A DNA stretch of 64,000 nt from Chryseobacterium indologenes (GCF_002025665.1 NZ_CP018786.1:1116001-1180000), one strand, 5' to 3'; counted from the first letter of the stretch, positions 52,917 through 61,884 are shown. Made by a program: numbers and translations. The notes: generated by a model not told the origin, from the letters alone.

Positions 52917-54236
52917 TTATTCTTGATAAGGAATAGGATCCTGAAGGGTGAAACTTAATATGAGTTTTTCATTTTTTCTTTGAATGAGCATATTGATAGT
53001 TCGGCCTTCATTAGATTTCATAAGTTCTACAATTTTTTCCAGTGTCATCTCAGAAGTAGGGTCTCCATTAATACTTAGAATTCTGTCTTCCTTTTTCAGA
53101 CCTGCTTCATAAGCCGGTGAATCTTTTCTTACTCCGGCAATAGAAAATATAGGTTTCAAACTGAATTTATACTGGAAAGCATCTTTATAAGCACCGTTTA
53201 CTATGGTTGTAGATTTTTGGGTTTCTATATTTATTCTATCCTGCTGCCATTCCAGCCCATCCTGTTTGAAATCCAATCCACTCATATTAAAGTGAAAAGG
53301 ATCATTAAAGTATCTGTTTCTTTTCAGATATAACTTTTTGTTAGAATAATCAAAAATCACTGTAAACCTGCGCATAATTTCACTGCCTATAGAGCCTTTC
53401 CTGTTTTCCACTAAATTGACGTGTTGTATAGAGAATTCATCCGGCATAGAAGTGAGAGGTTTTTCAAACTTAAAATTTCCAAGGTAAAAATTATGAATAC
53501 GGCTTCTTTTACCATAAATATCTCCATTGAAACCACGACCAAGAAAATCGTCAATATTAGGTCTGTTATAAACAAAATTTTTAATCAGCGTGGGGAAGAG
53601 CCATATGGCATCACTATTTCCAAGATCAATCAGCAGTTTTGAGTCTTTCTTTTCATTTGTCATTTCTACACCTGCATACAGATAGGGCTTATCTCTTTCA
53701 ATGGTAATGGGGAATTCTTCAAATTTTCTCATTTTCTTTTCTAAAAGAGCAGCATTTTCAAATACAGTTATTTTCTTTGATGAATAATCTATATAAATAG
53801 GATGGTTTTTGAAGAAATGATAGCCGATTACTCCATTTACGGGAATTCCTACATGAGGCGAAATATTAAATTCTTCATCAATAATGATATAAAGAGACAT
53901 AGAGGTATTGATAATCCCATCACCTATTTTGCCTATATTACGTTCAGACTTCAGCCCATCAATACTTAAACTCCCTCCAAGTCCTGAAAATTTTACTTTT
54001 TCAACATTGCTTAACTTCACTTCCTTGTTTTCCAGGCTGAAAAGAATGGTTTCAGAAACCCCCGTATCCAGAAGAAAGGTGAGCTCAGCACCATTAACAT
54101 TGATCGGAATAAAGATAAGATTGTTGATAAACTGAAAAGGAATAACTGCTTTTTTAGTATTGATCAGTTCAAAAGTATTCTGGGCATTTACAAAAATGCT
54201 TAGAAATAATCCCAGTAAAAGCAATTTAAAATTCAT
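52917..54236 (-). CDS. secreted retropepsin-like aspartyl protease with PDZ domain
   Basis: A 439-residue protein with a signal peptide (MNFKLLLLGLFLSIFVNAQ). The first aspartyl half has the active-site pattern LTFLLDTGVSET (Asp57-Thr-Gly); the second half has LLIDLGNSDAIW. A PDZ domain (residues about 345-430: VRKDSPAYEAGLKKEDRILS, then INGDPTSEMTLEKIVELM) closes the protein. This aspartyl-PDZ layout recurs in Bacteroidetes; it should act on peptides or proteins in the periplasm. The second site is DLG rather than DTG, so it may be degenerate. Confidence 0.83.
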   Translation of the reverse strand: MNFKLLLLGLFLSIFVNAQNTFELINTKKAVIPFQFINNLIFIPINVNGAELTFLLDTGVSETILFSLENKEVKLSNVEKVKFSGLGGSLSIDGLKSERNIGKIGDGIINTSMSLYIIIDEEFNISPHVGIPVNGVIGYHFFKNHPIYIDYSSKKITVFENAALLEKKMRKFEEFPITIERDKPYLYAGVEMTNEKKDSKLLIDLGNSDAIWLFPTLIKNFVYNRPNIDDFLGRGFNGDIYGKRSRIHNFYLGNFKFEKPLTSMPDEFSIQHVNLVENRKGSIGSEIMRRFTVIFDYSNKKLYLKRNRYFNDPFHFNMSGLDFKQDGLEWQQDRINIETQKSTTIVNGAYKDAFQYKFSLKPIFSIAGVRKDSPAYEAGLKKEDRILSINGDPTSEMTLEKIVELMKSNEGRTINMLIQRKNEKLILSFTLQDPIPYQE

Positions 54237-54267
54237 TTACTGAATTTAGTGAATTTATCTATATGAT

Positions 54268-54303
54268 AATAAAAAAAACATTCCAAAAGCTGGAATGTTT
54301 ATA
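54268..54303 (-). terminator. terminator after the carboxylesterase gene
   Basis: Stem AAACATTCCA / TGGAATGTTT with loop AAAGC. On the minus strand it is followed by a T run (the A run on the plus strand). Confidence 0.75.
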
Positions 54304-54357
54304 TAAGTTACAATGAAGTAGTGTTTTTTATTGAATTTGTTCTAAAATAGGTTTTAT

Positions 54358-54996
54358 TTATTTTGAAAAGAAGTCCATCAAATCCATATAATTCTTTTGA
54401 TTTACCCCATGTCCGCTCATATATTCTCTGAACGTAAAGTAACAGCTAAGATCATAAAGAAGATCTGCCGCTTTTCTTCCCCATTCAAGCGGGATCACAG
54501 CATCATCCGTACCGTGAGAAATGAAGAAACGAAGTCCCTCCAGTTTCTTTTTATCTTTTACAATACCGTCCAGAATTTTATCTTCAGGATAACTGCTCAT
54601 ACAGGCAACACGATTGAAAAGATCAGGATGTTTTAAGGCTAGTGCATAACACAATATTCCTCCCTGGCTGAAACCACAAAGATGTGCTTTGCTTTCTGTA
54701 AGTCCATAGTGGTTGATAATCTTTAACATACTTTCCAGAACTGCATGTAAAGATTCATTGGCCTGGGGAACATCAATGAAGTTTTCGGGATCATTAAAGT
54801 TGATATCATACCATGAATATCCTTCAAATTGAGTATCACGCGGAGCCCTGAAACTTACAATGATCCAGTCATTGGGAAGAGTTTCTCTAAAACTGAAAAG
54901 ATCCTGTTCATTGCTGCCATATCCATGAAGCATAAAAAGAATGGGAGTTTGGGAAGTAATATTTTCCGGCTCTCTTACTAGATAATCTAAATTCAT
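54358..54996 (-). CDS. phospholipase/carboxylesterase-like alpha/beta hydrolase
   Basis: A 212-residue protein. FMLHGYGSNEQDLFSF supplies the oxyanion region, GFSQGG the nucleophile (Ser110), HGTDDAVIP the acid (Asp164 or 165) and SGHGVNQ the His (196). This is the small carboxylesterase / acyl-protein thioesterase-like family. There is no signal peptide, so it is probably cytoplasmic. The substrate is unknown. It is monocistronic, with an independent terminator. Confidence 0.9.
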   Translation of the reverse strand: MNLDYLVREPENITSQTPILFMLHGYGSNEQDLFSFRETLPNDWIIVSFRAPRDTQFEGYSWYDINFNDPENFIDVPQANESLHAVLESMLKIINHYGLTESKAHLCGFSQGGILCYALALKHPDLFNRVACMSSYPEDKILDGIVKDKKKLEGLRFFISHGTDDAVIPLEWGRKAADLLYDLSCYFTFREYMSGHGVNQKNYMDLMDFFSK

Positions 54997-55207
54997 ACAG
55001 CAAAGATAATTAAATTACCTACAGAATCTTAACTTTTATTATTCATACAATGAACTTCCGTTGCATGATAGTTTATGTGTAATGATTAATTATTTGGAGT
55101 ATATTTTTGAATTTTTCCGGGACTTTCTGTTTTTATTAATTTGATATTATTTGGAAATCTTTATTGGAAATTTTTCATAAAAGTTATTTTTATATTAATA
55201 AAAAACT

Positions 55208-55215
55208 TATATTTG
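55208..55215 (+). promoter_or_regulatory. -7 box (TATATTTG) before the 55242 lipoprotein gene
   Basis: Exact TAnnTTTG, 26 nt before the ATG. No well-placed -33 TTG. TTTGGAGAA just before the ATG may serve as a weak ribosome-binding site. Confidence 0.4.
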
Positions 55216-55241
55216 AAACATTAAAAAATCTATTTGGAGAA

Positions 55242-55673
55242 ATGAAGCAATTTTACAATTCAAAAAGTTTACTTAGACTTTCTTTTTTATTCGTTTTATT
55301 ATTTTCTGTAATCACCGTTGTTAATTCTTGTAAAAAAGATGACGATGAAGAATTTCAGGATCATGTGGTTCAATTCGAAGTGAAAACCACTGCCGGAGGA
55401 AACATTATAAGTGTTGTAACACAGGTAGGTACAGCTCAGAATACCATATACAATACTCCGCAGTCTCCTGTAACTTCACCATGGACAAGTGGAGAATTCT
55501 TTGTGAATTCCAGCCAGGCACAGCTTAATCTTGATGCTAACGCTTCAATGCCGGATGATAATTCTGAATTGACAATCAATCTTTACATTGATGGTGAGAT
55601 AGCAAGAACAGTGAAGAAGAAAGGTAAAGGGGTTTTGGTTGCTTCTATTGATTATAGCTTCTTAGAACCTTAA
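55242..55673 (+). CDS. small lipoprotein, MmpS-like fold candidate (copy A)
   Basis: A 143-residue protein from the ATG at 55242 (a longer frame would need a TTG). The lipobox-like VVNSC is followed by an acidic KKDDDEEF linker. The mature part (HVVQFEVKTTAGGNIISVVT, SPVTSPWTSGEFF, ELTINLYIDGEIARTVKKKG) is a beta-sandwich-like pattern. It aligns with the lipoprotein encoded at 58520: shared HxVxFxxxxxxGxNI, SPWTS/STWSS and L-x-I-x-DGE. The pattern recalls MmpS-type domains, but that link is my inference. It precedes the convergent response-regulator gene. Confidence 0.65.
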   Translation: MKQFYNSKSLLRLSFLFVLLFSVITVVNSCKKDDDEEFQDHVVQFEVKTTAGGNIISVVTQVGTAQNTIYNTPQSPVTSPWTSGEFFVNSSQAQLNLDANASMPDDNSELTINLYIDGEIARTVKKKGKGVLVASIDYSFLEP

Positions 55674-55689
55674 ATTACTTTAACAATAT

Positions 55690-55719
55690 AAAAAAACCGC
55701 TTTCAAAGCGGTTTTTTTT
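55690..55719. terminator. bidirectional intrinsic terminator
   Basis: Stem AAAAACCGCTT / AAGCGGTTTTT-like around TCAA, with A and T runs. It separates the convergent lipoprotein and response-regulator genes. Confidence 0.8.
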
Positions 55720-56356
55720 ATTCTTCAATCATATGTTGCTGTATAGCTAGGTTGATCAATTCTGTTGAGTTCTTTGCATGAAATTTCTGTAGAAGATTCT
55801 TACGGTGAGTGTCCACGGTAAGAGGACTTAAAAAAAGTTCTTCAGCAATTACATTACTTGTTTTTCCCTGTGCTACCATCTGTAGAATTTGTTTTTCCCT
55901 TTTAGTCAGTCTTGGAATAGGAAGATTAGTCTGAGACGGAAGACTGATAATCTGTTTGGTTTCATTGCAGAAAACAATATCTCCCGAAAGTGCTCCTCTG
56001 ATACCTATCACAAGATCATCAATAGAAGTATTTTTGAGAAGATAACCGCTTGCTCCATTTTGTATAGATTGCATAATAATGCTTCGTTCCGAACGGTTGC
56101 TGAACATTATTACAGAGGTATTTGGCGATATTTTTTTAATTTCTCTGCAGAGTTCTGTTCCATTGGAATCTGGGAGCGTAATATCCAGAAGAACAATATC
56201 TACTATTTCTGAACGGATGAAACTCAGTGTTTCTGCACCGGATGCAAAACTTCCTGCGACATTGAAGAAAGGCTGGCTTCTCAGCATCATTCTTAATCCT
56301 TCAATGACAATAGGATGATCATCTACAATAACAATATTTATTTTTTCATTCTCCAT
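55718..56356 (-). CDS. NarL/LuxR-type response regulator
   Basis: A 212-residue response regulator. The receiver domain has acidic pair Asp12/Asp13, phospho-acceptor Asp58 (VLLDITLPDSNG) and Lys108. The C-terminal GerE helix-turn-helix contains LTKREKQILQMVAQGKTSN and VDTHRKNLLQKFHAKN. It should bind DNA as a dimer when phosphorylated by the kinase whose gene overlaps it by 11 nt upstream. The likely targets are the flanking lipoprotein genes, judged from location only. Confidence 0.93.
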   Translation of the reverse strand: MENEKINIVIVDDHPIVIEGLRMMLRSQPFFNVAGSFASGAETLSFIRSEIVDIVLLDITLPDSNGTELCREIKKISPNTSVIMFSNRSERSIIMQSIQNGASGYLLKNTSIDDLVIGIRGALSGDIVFCNETKQIISLPSQTNLPIPRLTKREKQILQMVAQGKTSNVIAEELFLSPLTVDTHRKNLLQKFHAKNSTELINLAIQQHMIEE

Positions 56357-58319
56357 GGATGTTGAGTTCTATATTAATTGCTGTTCCTTGATCATCAGAA
56401 TTGATTTCCATTTTTCCTTTCAGGTAGTTGACTCTGTTTTTCAGATTACGAAGTCCCAGACTTTTAGTGGTGTTTTCTATATGTTTATCAAATCCTTTTC
56501 CGTTATCTTCAATCGTTATCAGAAAATTTTCGCTGGCTTGGGAGCATTGAAGCAGAATATTGCTGGCTTCGGCATGTTTTACAGCATTGGCCAATAACTC
56601 CTGTACAATTCTGTAAATATTAAGCTGGATATTTAAAGGTAATTTTTTGTCAATATCAATAGCCTGAAAATCAATTTCAAGGTTTTTTCTGTTGTAAAAT
56701 TCACACAGGTCGAGTATAGCAGTTTCCAAGCCAAAATTAAGTAATGATTCTGGCATTAAATTTCTCGCTACATGCCGGAGTTCACTTACAGAACTGTCCA
56801 GCTGACCCAATATCTTATAAAACTCCTGATCTTTTTCAGGGTTTAAATGGCTGGAAGACCATGTAGAAAAGTTGATTTTTACGCCGGCAAGCATTCCGCC
56901 AAGACCATCATGAAGATCCCTTGCAATACGTTCTCTTTCTCTTTCTTCACCATCAAGAATAGCTTTGGTTAATGATAGTTCTTCCTTTTGCTTAATATCA
57001 TTGAGTTTCTGCTCGTTTATTTTTTTGTTTTTTCTGAAAATAATAAACAGGAAGATCAGAAGACTTAACGCCAGCAATAAAACAAGTCCCATTCCCCATA
57101 AATAAGAGTTTTTCTTGTTGACCTCCAGATCTTTTTGGTTTTTCTCAGCATTTAAAGTTGCTATTTTTCTTTCTTTTTCGGCAGTATTGAATTTAGATTC
57201 CAGTTTGTTGATTTCAATTTTTACATTCTCTGTATTAAGGCTGTCATTCAGCTTGGAATAATTCTTTTCCCATAGAAGAGCTTCTCTGGTATCTCCTAAT
57301 TCTTCATTGAGTAAAGAAAGCTGTTTATAAAAAGTCTTTCTGTTGTTAACATCTATGGCCAGAGATTTTTCTGTTAAAACATTTTCCAAAGTAGTTTTGG
57401 CTTCCTTATATCTTTTAAGTTTCTTTAAAATATCATATTTGTTGAAATAAAACATTTGAGCCAGAAGATTCTGATTGTACTTTCTGGTATAGAAAATTCC
57501 TTTTTCTATCACAGGAAGGGCTTCTTCATTTTTCTGACGGGTAATATATAACAGTGTTTTACTGTAATAATAAAAAGCATTGGATGAAGATTCCGGATAA
57601 ACCTTGATGAGTTTTTCGGCTTTATTTAAAAACTTTTCAGCTTCATCTCCATTGGCCTGGTAACAGAAATTGTTGGCAGAATTAAGATAGGTAAAAAACA
57701 ATTCTGCAGAATCCGGATAGTTTTTTTCAAGAATTTCCAGGGCTTTTTTATTGTATTCTTCAGCTTTCTTAAACTGAGCATTATACGTAAGAATAACTGC
57801 AAGTTGAGTATATAAGAAACCCAGATTTCTGCTGTTTTCATATTTTTTAACCAGTGGGATACTTTTTTCAAGCATTATCTTGACCAAAGGAATATAGCCC
57901 TCTTTATCCTTTTGAGAAACTCCGTAGCTGTACCAGGCAAGAGCTTGAAAAAAATCGGACTCTTCATTTTTGAATTTCGATAAAGACCGAATAGCCTGTT
58001 GATAGGAAATTGCAGCTTTCTTTTTATTCCTATCCAGATGATATTGTCCTTCGTAATAATAATATTTTGCTGAAATAAATGAATTATTTTGAGCCAGTAT
58101 TTTTCCTTTTGCCAGATATTTTTTACTCAAAACAGAATCACTGTTCCTGTAATAATTTGATAGAAGGAAAGAGGCTGTTGCTTTTGAAGTATCCGGATGG
58201 TTATCCTTTGTAATACTTTGTAAACTATCTATATAAGCTTTCTCATTAAGCGGAATGATTTGTTGGGATTGTAAAGCAAAAGACAAAAATAGACTTAACA
58301 GGACAAGTAATCTCTTCAT
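56346..58319 (-). CDS. sensor histidine kinase with TPR sensor region
   Basis: A 657-residue kinase. A signal sequence (MKRLLVLLSLFLSFALQ) leads into a periplasmic region of about 370 residues made of TPR-like helix pairs (for example KKAEEYNKKALEILEKNYPD), a coiled coil, one membrane helix (LWGMGLVLLLALSLLIFLFIIF near 405-427) and a HisKA_3 dimerisation domain (ERERIARDLHDGLGG, phospho-His470). The ATPase domain has NAVKHAEAS and EDNGKGFD. It partners the overlapping NarL-type regulator. The sensed signal is unknown. Confidence 0.93.
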   Translation of the reverse strand: MKRLLVLLSLFLSFALQSQQIIPLNEKAYIDSLQSITKDNHPDTSKATASFLLSNYYRNSDSVLSKKYLAKGKILAQNNSFISAKYYYYEGQYHLDRNKKKAAISYQQAIRSLSKFKNEESDFFQALAWYSYGVSQKDKEGYIPLVKIMLEKSIPLVKKYENSRNLGFLYTQLAVILTYNAQFKKAEEYNKKALEILEKNYPDSAELFFTYLNSANNFCYQANGDEAEKFLNKAEKLIKVYPESSSNAFYYYSKTLLYITRQKNEEALPVIEKGIFYTRKYNQNLLAQMFYFNKYDILKKLKRYKEAKTTLENVLTEKSLAIDVNNRKTFYKQLSLLNEELGDTREALLWEKNYSKLNDSLNTENVKIEINKLESKFNTAEKERKIATLNAEKNQKDLEVNKKNSYLWGMGLVLLLALSLLIFLFIIFRKNKKINEQKLNDIKQKEELSLTKAILDGEERERERIARDLHDGLGGMLAGVKINFSTWSSSHLNPEKDQEFYKILGQLDSSVSELRHVARNLMPESLLNFGLETAILDLCEFYNRKNLEIDFQAIDIDKKLPLNIQLNIYRIVQELLANAVKHAEASNILLQCSQASENFLITIEDNGKGFDKHIENTTKSLGLRNLKNRVNYLKGKMEINSDDQGTAINIELNIHGE

Positions 58320-58385
58320 TATGGATCAATTCTGTAAAATGTTTTTTAAAACGTTCAATTTAATTAAAAATTTTAGCATAAAAAA

Positions 58386-58401
58386 TACCTGAATTTAGGT
58401 A
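58386..58401. promoter_or_regulatory. 16-bp near-palindrome TACCTGAATTTAGGTA, candidate operator
   Basis: The arms TACCTGAA and TTTAGGTA pair at 7 of 8 positions. It is in the divergent 200-bp region between the kinase gene and the copy B lipoprotein gene, 67 nt from the kinase start. The symmetry and position suit a dimeric regulator such as the neighbouring NarL-type protein. Binding is inferred. Confidence 0.4.
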
Positions 58402-58519
58402 GAAAAAATTACTGGTTTTTAAGGATTGATAGACGTAGGTGATGCTCATAGCTTTGCAAATATCAAATCATGAATCATAGAATATTCAATATAGTAACTA
58501 AAATTTAAACAAAAAGATT

Positions 58520-58936
58520 ATGAAAAAAATGAGAATGAATCAGCTGTTAAGAGGAGCATTGGTTGCAGTAATAACAGCAATGTTTATTGGATTTACGGCT
58601 TCATGCAGTAAAGATAATGACGACAATGAGAATGGAGCAGGGAAAAGTCATAAAGTGGTTTTTAAAGCAATCGCTTCTTCGGGAAGTAATATTGACGTAG
58701 CGGTGTACGGAATTGACGGTAACCCAACTACAGCATCAAGTCTGAGTGGATCAACATGGTCCAGCCCTGAGGTGACATCAGAATCAGGAGCATACAGTGC
58801 CAATGTTGCCGTAAACGCAGTTGGACCGAATGCTTCTGCAACGTTGAAGGTTCAGATCTGGGTAGACGGAGAATTGAAGAAAGAAGGAACTTCCAGCGGA
58901 CAGTACTTGTCAGCTTCTACAAGCTATACATTTTAA
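58520..58936 (+). CDS. small lipoprotein, MmpS-like fold candidate (copy B)
   Basis: A 138-residue lipoprotein with lipobox GFTASC (Cys29), an acidic SKDNDDNENG linker and a domain (HKVVFKAIASSGSNIDVAVY, GSTWSSPEV, ATLKVQIWVDGELKKEG, ending in an aromatic strand). It resembles the copy A lipoprotein encoded at 55242. The two genes flank the two-component system. The domain is small and secreted, and its role is unknown; MmpS-like resemblance is my inference. It ends at a bidirectional terminator before tyrS. Confidence 0.7.
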   Translation: MKKMRMNQLLRGALVAVITAMFIGFTASCSKDNDDNENGAGKSHKVVFKAIASSGSNIDVAVYGIDGNPTTASSLSGSTWSSPEVTSESGAYSANVAVNAVGPNASATLKVQIWVDGELKKEGTSSGQYLSASTSYTF

Positions 58937-58956
58937 TATTAAATTATTTTAGGACA

Positions 58957-58996
58957 TAAAACGGGCGCTGAGATTCATCTCAGCGCCCGTTTTTAT
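58957..58996. terminator. bidirectional intrinsic terminator
   Basis: A GC-rich stem of about 15 bp (AACGGGCGCTGAGA / TCTCAGCGCCCGTT) around TTCA, with A and T flanks. It serves both the copy B lipoprotein and tyrS genes. Confidence 0.9.
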
Positions 58997-59008
58997 ATGT
59001 ATCTTATA

Positions 59009-60304
59009 CTAGTTTGCTCTTACAATAAAGTAGCTTTTTTTACCTTTTTGTAATAATAAGAACTTACCATCGATAAGGTCAGCTTCATTAGCTGTAAAAG
59101 TATCATTTACTTTTTGCTTGTTGACAGAGATTGAATTTCCTTTAATCTCTCTTTGAGCTTCACTCTTAGATTTTAAGAATCCTGATTTTTCAGAAAGAAG
59201 ATCAATAATATTCACTCCTAAAACATCAGCTTTTGCAATTTCTTTCTGAGGAACTCCGTCGAAAACTTCAAGGAATATTTCTTCGTCAAGACTTACAAGA
59301 TCTTCAGCAGTAGAACGACCGAAAAGGATTTCAGAAGCTTTCAATGCTTTTTCATACTCTTCTCTTCCATGCACCCAAACCGTAACTTCTTCTGCAAGTT
59401 TCTTCTGCAATTTTCTTTCGTGTGCTGCAGTTTTGTGCTCTTCAATTAAAGCATCAATCTCTTCTTTTCCTAAGAAAGTGTAGAATTTAATGAATCTCTC
59501 AGCATCTTCATCAGTAGCATTCAGCCAGAACTGGTAGAATTTGTAAGGAGAAGTTTTCTTTTTATCCAGCCAGTAATTTTCTCCGCTTTCAGACTTTCCG
59601 AATTTGGAGCCGTCCGCTTTGGTAATCAAAGGAACCGTTAATGCAAATGCTTCACCCTGCGCTTTTCTACGGATCAATTCTGTACCTGTAGTGATATTTC
59701 CCCACTGGTCAGAACCTCCCATCTGTAGCTTTACATTATTGTTTTGATATAAGTGAAGGAAATCATATCCCTGGATGAGCTGGTACGTGAACTCTGTAAA
59801 ACTCATTCCGTCTGCACCCGATTCTCCTGAAAATCTCTTCTTCACAGAATCTTTAGCCATCATATAGTTGACCGTGATATTTTTCCCGACATTTTTAGCA
59901 AAATCAAGGAAAGAAATATTCTTCATCCAGTCGTAATTGTTCACTAATTCCGCTTTGTTGGGCTCGTTTCCTTCGAAATTTAAAAATTTTGAAAGCTGAT
60001 TTTTTAAACAGTCAACATAATGTAAAAGAGTTTCCTCATCCAAAAGATTTCTTTCAGCAGATTTCCCGGACGGGTCTCCGATCATTCCTGTTGCTCCTCC
60101 CACCAATGCAATCGGCTTGTGGCCATGAAGCTGGAAGTGAGCTAAAATTTTTATCTGGATAAGACTTCCGATATGTAAAGAATCGGCAGTAGGATCAAAA
60201 CCAATATATGCAGTAGTTACCTCTTTATTCAGTTGTTCATCGGTTCCTGGCATCATATCGGCAAACAGACCACGCCATTTAAGTTCTTCTATAAAGGAAT
60301 TCAT
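59009..60304 (-). CDS. tyrS: tyrosyl-tRNA synthetase
   Basis: A 431-residue class I synthetase. [15 protein letters not shown] (HIGH-like HIGS at 44-47), [27 protein letters not shown] and the KMSKS-like KFGKS are present, followed by an S4 RNA-binding tail (residues about 365-431). It charges tRNA-Tyr. It is monocistronic, separated from its neighbours by a terminator and a divergent ECF gene. The length is standard. Confidence 0.96.
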   Translation of the reverse strand: MNSFIEELKWRGLFADMMPGTDEQLNKEVTTAYIGFDPTADSLHIGSLIQIKILAHFQLHGHKPIALVGGATGMIGDPSGKSAERNLLDEETLLHYVDCLKNQLSKFLNFEGNEPNKAELVNNYDWMKNISFLDFAKNVGKNITVNYMMAKDSVKKRFSGESGADGMSFTEFTYQLIQGYDFLHLYQNNNVKLQMGGSDQWGNITTGTELIRRKAQGEAFALTVPLITKADGSKFGKSESGENYWLDKKKTSPYKFYQFWLNATDEDAERFIKFYTFLGKEEIDALIEEHKTAAHERKLQKKLAEEVTVWVHGREEYEKALKASEILFGRSTAEDLVSLDEEIFLEVFDGVPQKEIAKADVLGVNIIDLLSEKSGFLKSKSEAQREIKGNSISVNKQKVNDTFTANEADLIDGKFLLLQKGKKSYFIVRAN

Positions 60305-60467
60305 TGATTTTTAACTTTAAAATTTTAAGATGCAAAGATAGTAAATTCATAAGTATTAAGGGTAAAAGCGAAACAGCAAAAATGTAGAGAAAAGAAAGTC
60401 ACAAATCATGAAAACCTTTGTTAACCTTAAGAATTGAACAAGTTCAGACTTTTGCCCTTTTACTCCT

Positions 60468-60497
60468 TTGTTTTTCACCCCAAATAATCTATATTTG
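60468..60497 (+). promoter_or_regulatory. ECF sigma gene promoter (TTG-N19-TATATTTG)
   Basis: TTG at 60468-60470 and TATATTTG at 60490-60497, 19 nt apart, both consensus. The -7 box ends only 6 nt before the ATG at 60504, so the mRNA should have almost no leader. Confidence 0.75.
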
Positions 60498-60503
60498 TTA
60501 TTA

Positions 60504-61064
60504 ATGAACGACGAACAGCTATTCCTGCTCATCCAGAAGGCCAAAGATAAAGATCAGAAGGCCCAGACTAAACTCATCAATATTTTTTGGGTAGATGTTT
60601 TCTCTTTTGTCATGAAAAAGGTAAGAGATGAAAATGATGCGGATGAAATTACCGTGAATGTTTTTTCAAAAGTACTGTCGAAACTGGATATGTTTGATCC
60701 TCATTTTCAGTTTAAAACCTGGATATTGACCATTGCCCAGAATACCGTTATTGATTTCTGGAGAAAGAAGAATCGTGATAATGAAGATGCTGTTGAAAAC
60801 CTTGATGAGGTCAAAAACCAGTATGCAAAATCTCCTGAAGAACTTCTCATTTCTGAAGAAGAACAAAAGAAAATCATCAAAACCATAGAATCTCTGGATG
60901 CTAACTATCAGGATATTATCAAGCTGAGATTTTTTGAAGAAAAAAGCATCAAAGAAATTGCTGATGAACTGGGAATTTCTGTTGCCAACACCAAAGTAAG
61001 GGTAATGCGGGCCAAAAAAGTCTTAGCAGAACTCCTGAAAAATAACGAATTTGATGATCATTAA
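60504..61064 (+). CDS. ECF-type RNA polymerase sigma factor
   Basis: A 186-residue sigma-70-family factor. Region 2 has INIFWVDVFSFVMKKVRDEN (2.1), DADEITVNVFSKVLSKLDMF (2.2) and FKTWILTIAQNTVIDFWRKK (2.3/2.4). Region 4 has LDANYQDIIKLRFFEEKSIK and EIADELGISVANTKVRVMRAKK (4.2). The start is the ATG at 60504; a TTG twelve codons earlier lies inside the promoter. I see no adjacent anti-sigma gene. It probably redirects polymerase to a small stress or envelope regulon. Confidence 0.93.
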   Translation: MNDEQLFLLIQKAKDKDQKAQTKLINIFWVDVFSFVMKKVRDENDADEITVNVFSKVLSKLDMFDPHFQFKTWILTIAQNTVIDFWRKKNRDNEDAVENLDEVKNQYAKSPEELLISEEEQKKIIKTIESLDANYQDIIKLRFFEEKSIKEIADELGISVANTKVRVMRAKKVLAELLKNNEFDDH

Positions 61065-61083
61065 GCTAAAATTCAATATATAC

Positions 61084-61151
61084 TATTCAATAGAAACGGG
61101 TTTTAACCCGTTTACTAAAAATACAAATTCAAAATTGGCTTTAGCCAAAAC
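61084..61151. repeat. TTTAGCC-type intergenic repeat, copy 2
   Basis: It begins TATTCAATAG and contains two perfect hairpins: AACGGGTT-TT-AACCCGTT (61095-61112) and TTGGCT-TT-AGCCAA (61135-61148). The block order matches the element at 12504-12577. Confidence 0.5.
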
Positions 61152-61784
61152 TTAAAAATAAACCTCTTCTTTTGTTTTCGGAAGAACTATTTTTTGCTGC
61201 TTTTCCTGATTTCTGTTCTGCAGATTAATCTTCAGCCCTTTTTTAATATAAATTTCTTTTAAAGATTTACCATATTCAGCAGTATTTTCTACCTCTTTTG
61301 AATAGTTCAGATGCCCTGTTGAGAGGTTGAAATCTACATCTTTCCAGTAATCTCCCGGTCTTCCCGAAGTAGAGGAGGTTCCTATAAGTTCAAAATGCCC
61401 GTTCTGAAATCTGTATTTGTCTGTAACATCCCATTTCCAGCTGCTTCCACCGTTTTGAGAAATGATCAGAATACCTTTTTCTATTTTAGTTTCTCTGTAA
61501 GGATCACCCATCATGCCTCCACCATTGCTTTCCATAACAGCATTTCTGGATTTTTCAAGAACGGTCCATGTGCCACCTGCCTTTTTCAGAATCTGAATTT
61601 CACGGATGTTTCCCATATCTGTGGTGTCCTTTGTATTGTAAATAATTACTTTTTCAGGAATTTTATCTCCATCAAGATCTCCATCTACTGTTTCAATGAT
61701 TGTAGAACCTGTGGGTTGAAATTGTTTTTGGGCAAGACAAAATGTTCCGCATATTGCGAATAAAAGGAAGAATATTTTTTTCAT
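61152..61784 (-). CDS. secreted protein with DGDLDGD calcium-loop-like motif
   Basis: A 210-residue protein with a signal peptide (MKKIFFLLFAICGTFCLAQ). ETVDGDLDGDKIPEKVIIYN looks like a VCBS/FG-GAP-type Ca-binding loop. The region after it (GGGMMGDP, SSWKWDVTDKYRFQNGHFEL) is beta-rich. I do not recognise a named family. Its gene ends in the repeat element and is otherwise single. Confidence 0.65.
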   Translation of the reverse strand: MKKIFFLLFAICGTFCLAQKQFQPTGSTIIETVDGDLDGDKIPEKVIIYNTKDTTDMGNIREIQILKKAGGTWTVLEKSRNAVMESNGGGMMGDPYRETKIEKGILIISQNGGSSWKWDVTDKYRFQNGHFELIGTSSTSGRPGDYWKDVDFNLSTGHLNYSKEVENTAEYGKSLKEIYIKKGLKINLQNRNQEKQQKIVLPKTKEEVYF

Positions 61785-61851
61785 AAGAATATTTTGAAGA
61801 GATAAATATACAAATGAAATTTCGAATTATAAGTTTCATCAATATATCCGG

Positions 61852-61884
61852 TTGATGGTTTCCATTAAAAAATCCTTAACTTTG
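61852..61884 (+). promoter_or_regulatory. lipA promoter (TTG-N22-TAACTTTG)
   Basis: TTG at 61852-61854 and TAACTTTG at 61877-61884, 22 nt apart, both consensus. It gives a short leader of about 10-15 nt before the ATG. Confidence 0.65.

Noticed and set aside
60468..60503. Upstream TTG start for the ECF sigma factor
   Set aside because: The TTG is the -33 element of a consensus promoter, so it would not be transcribed in the mRNA.
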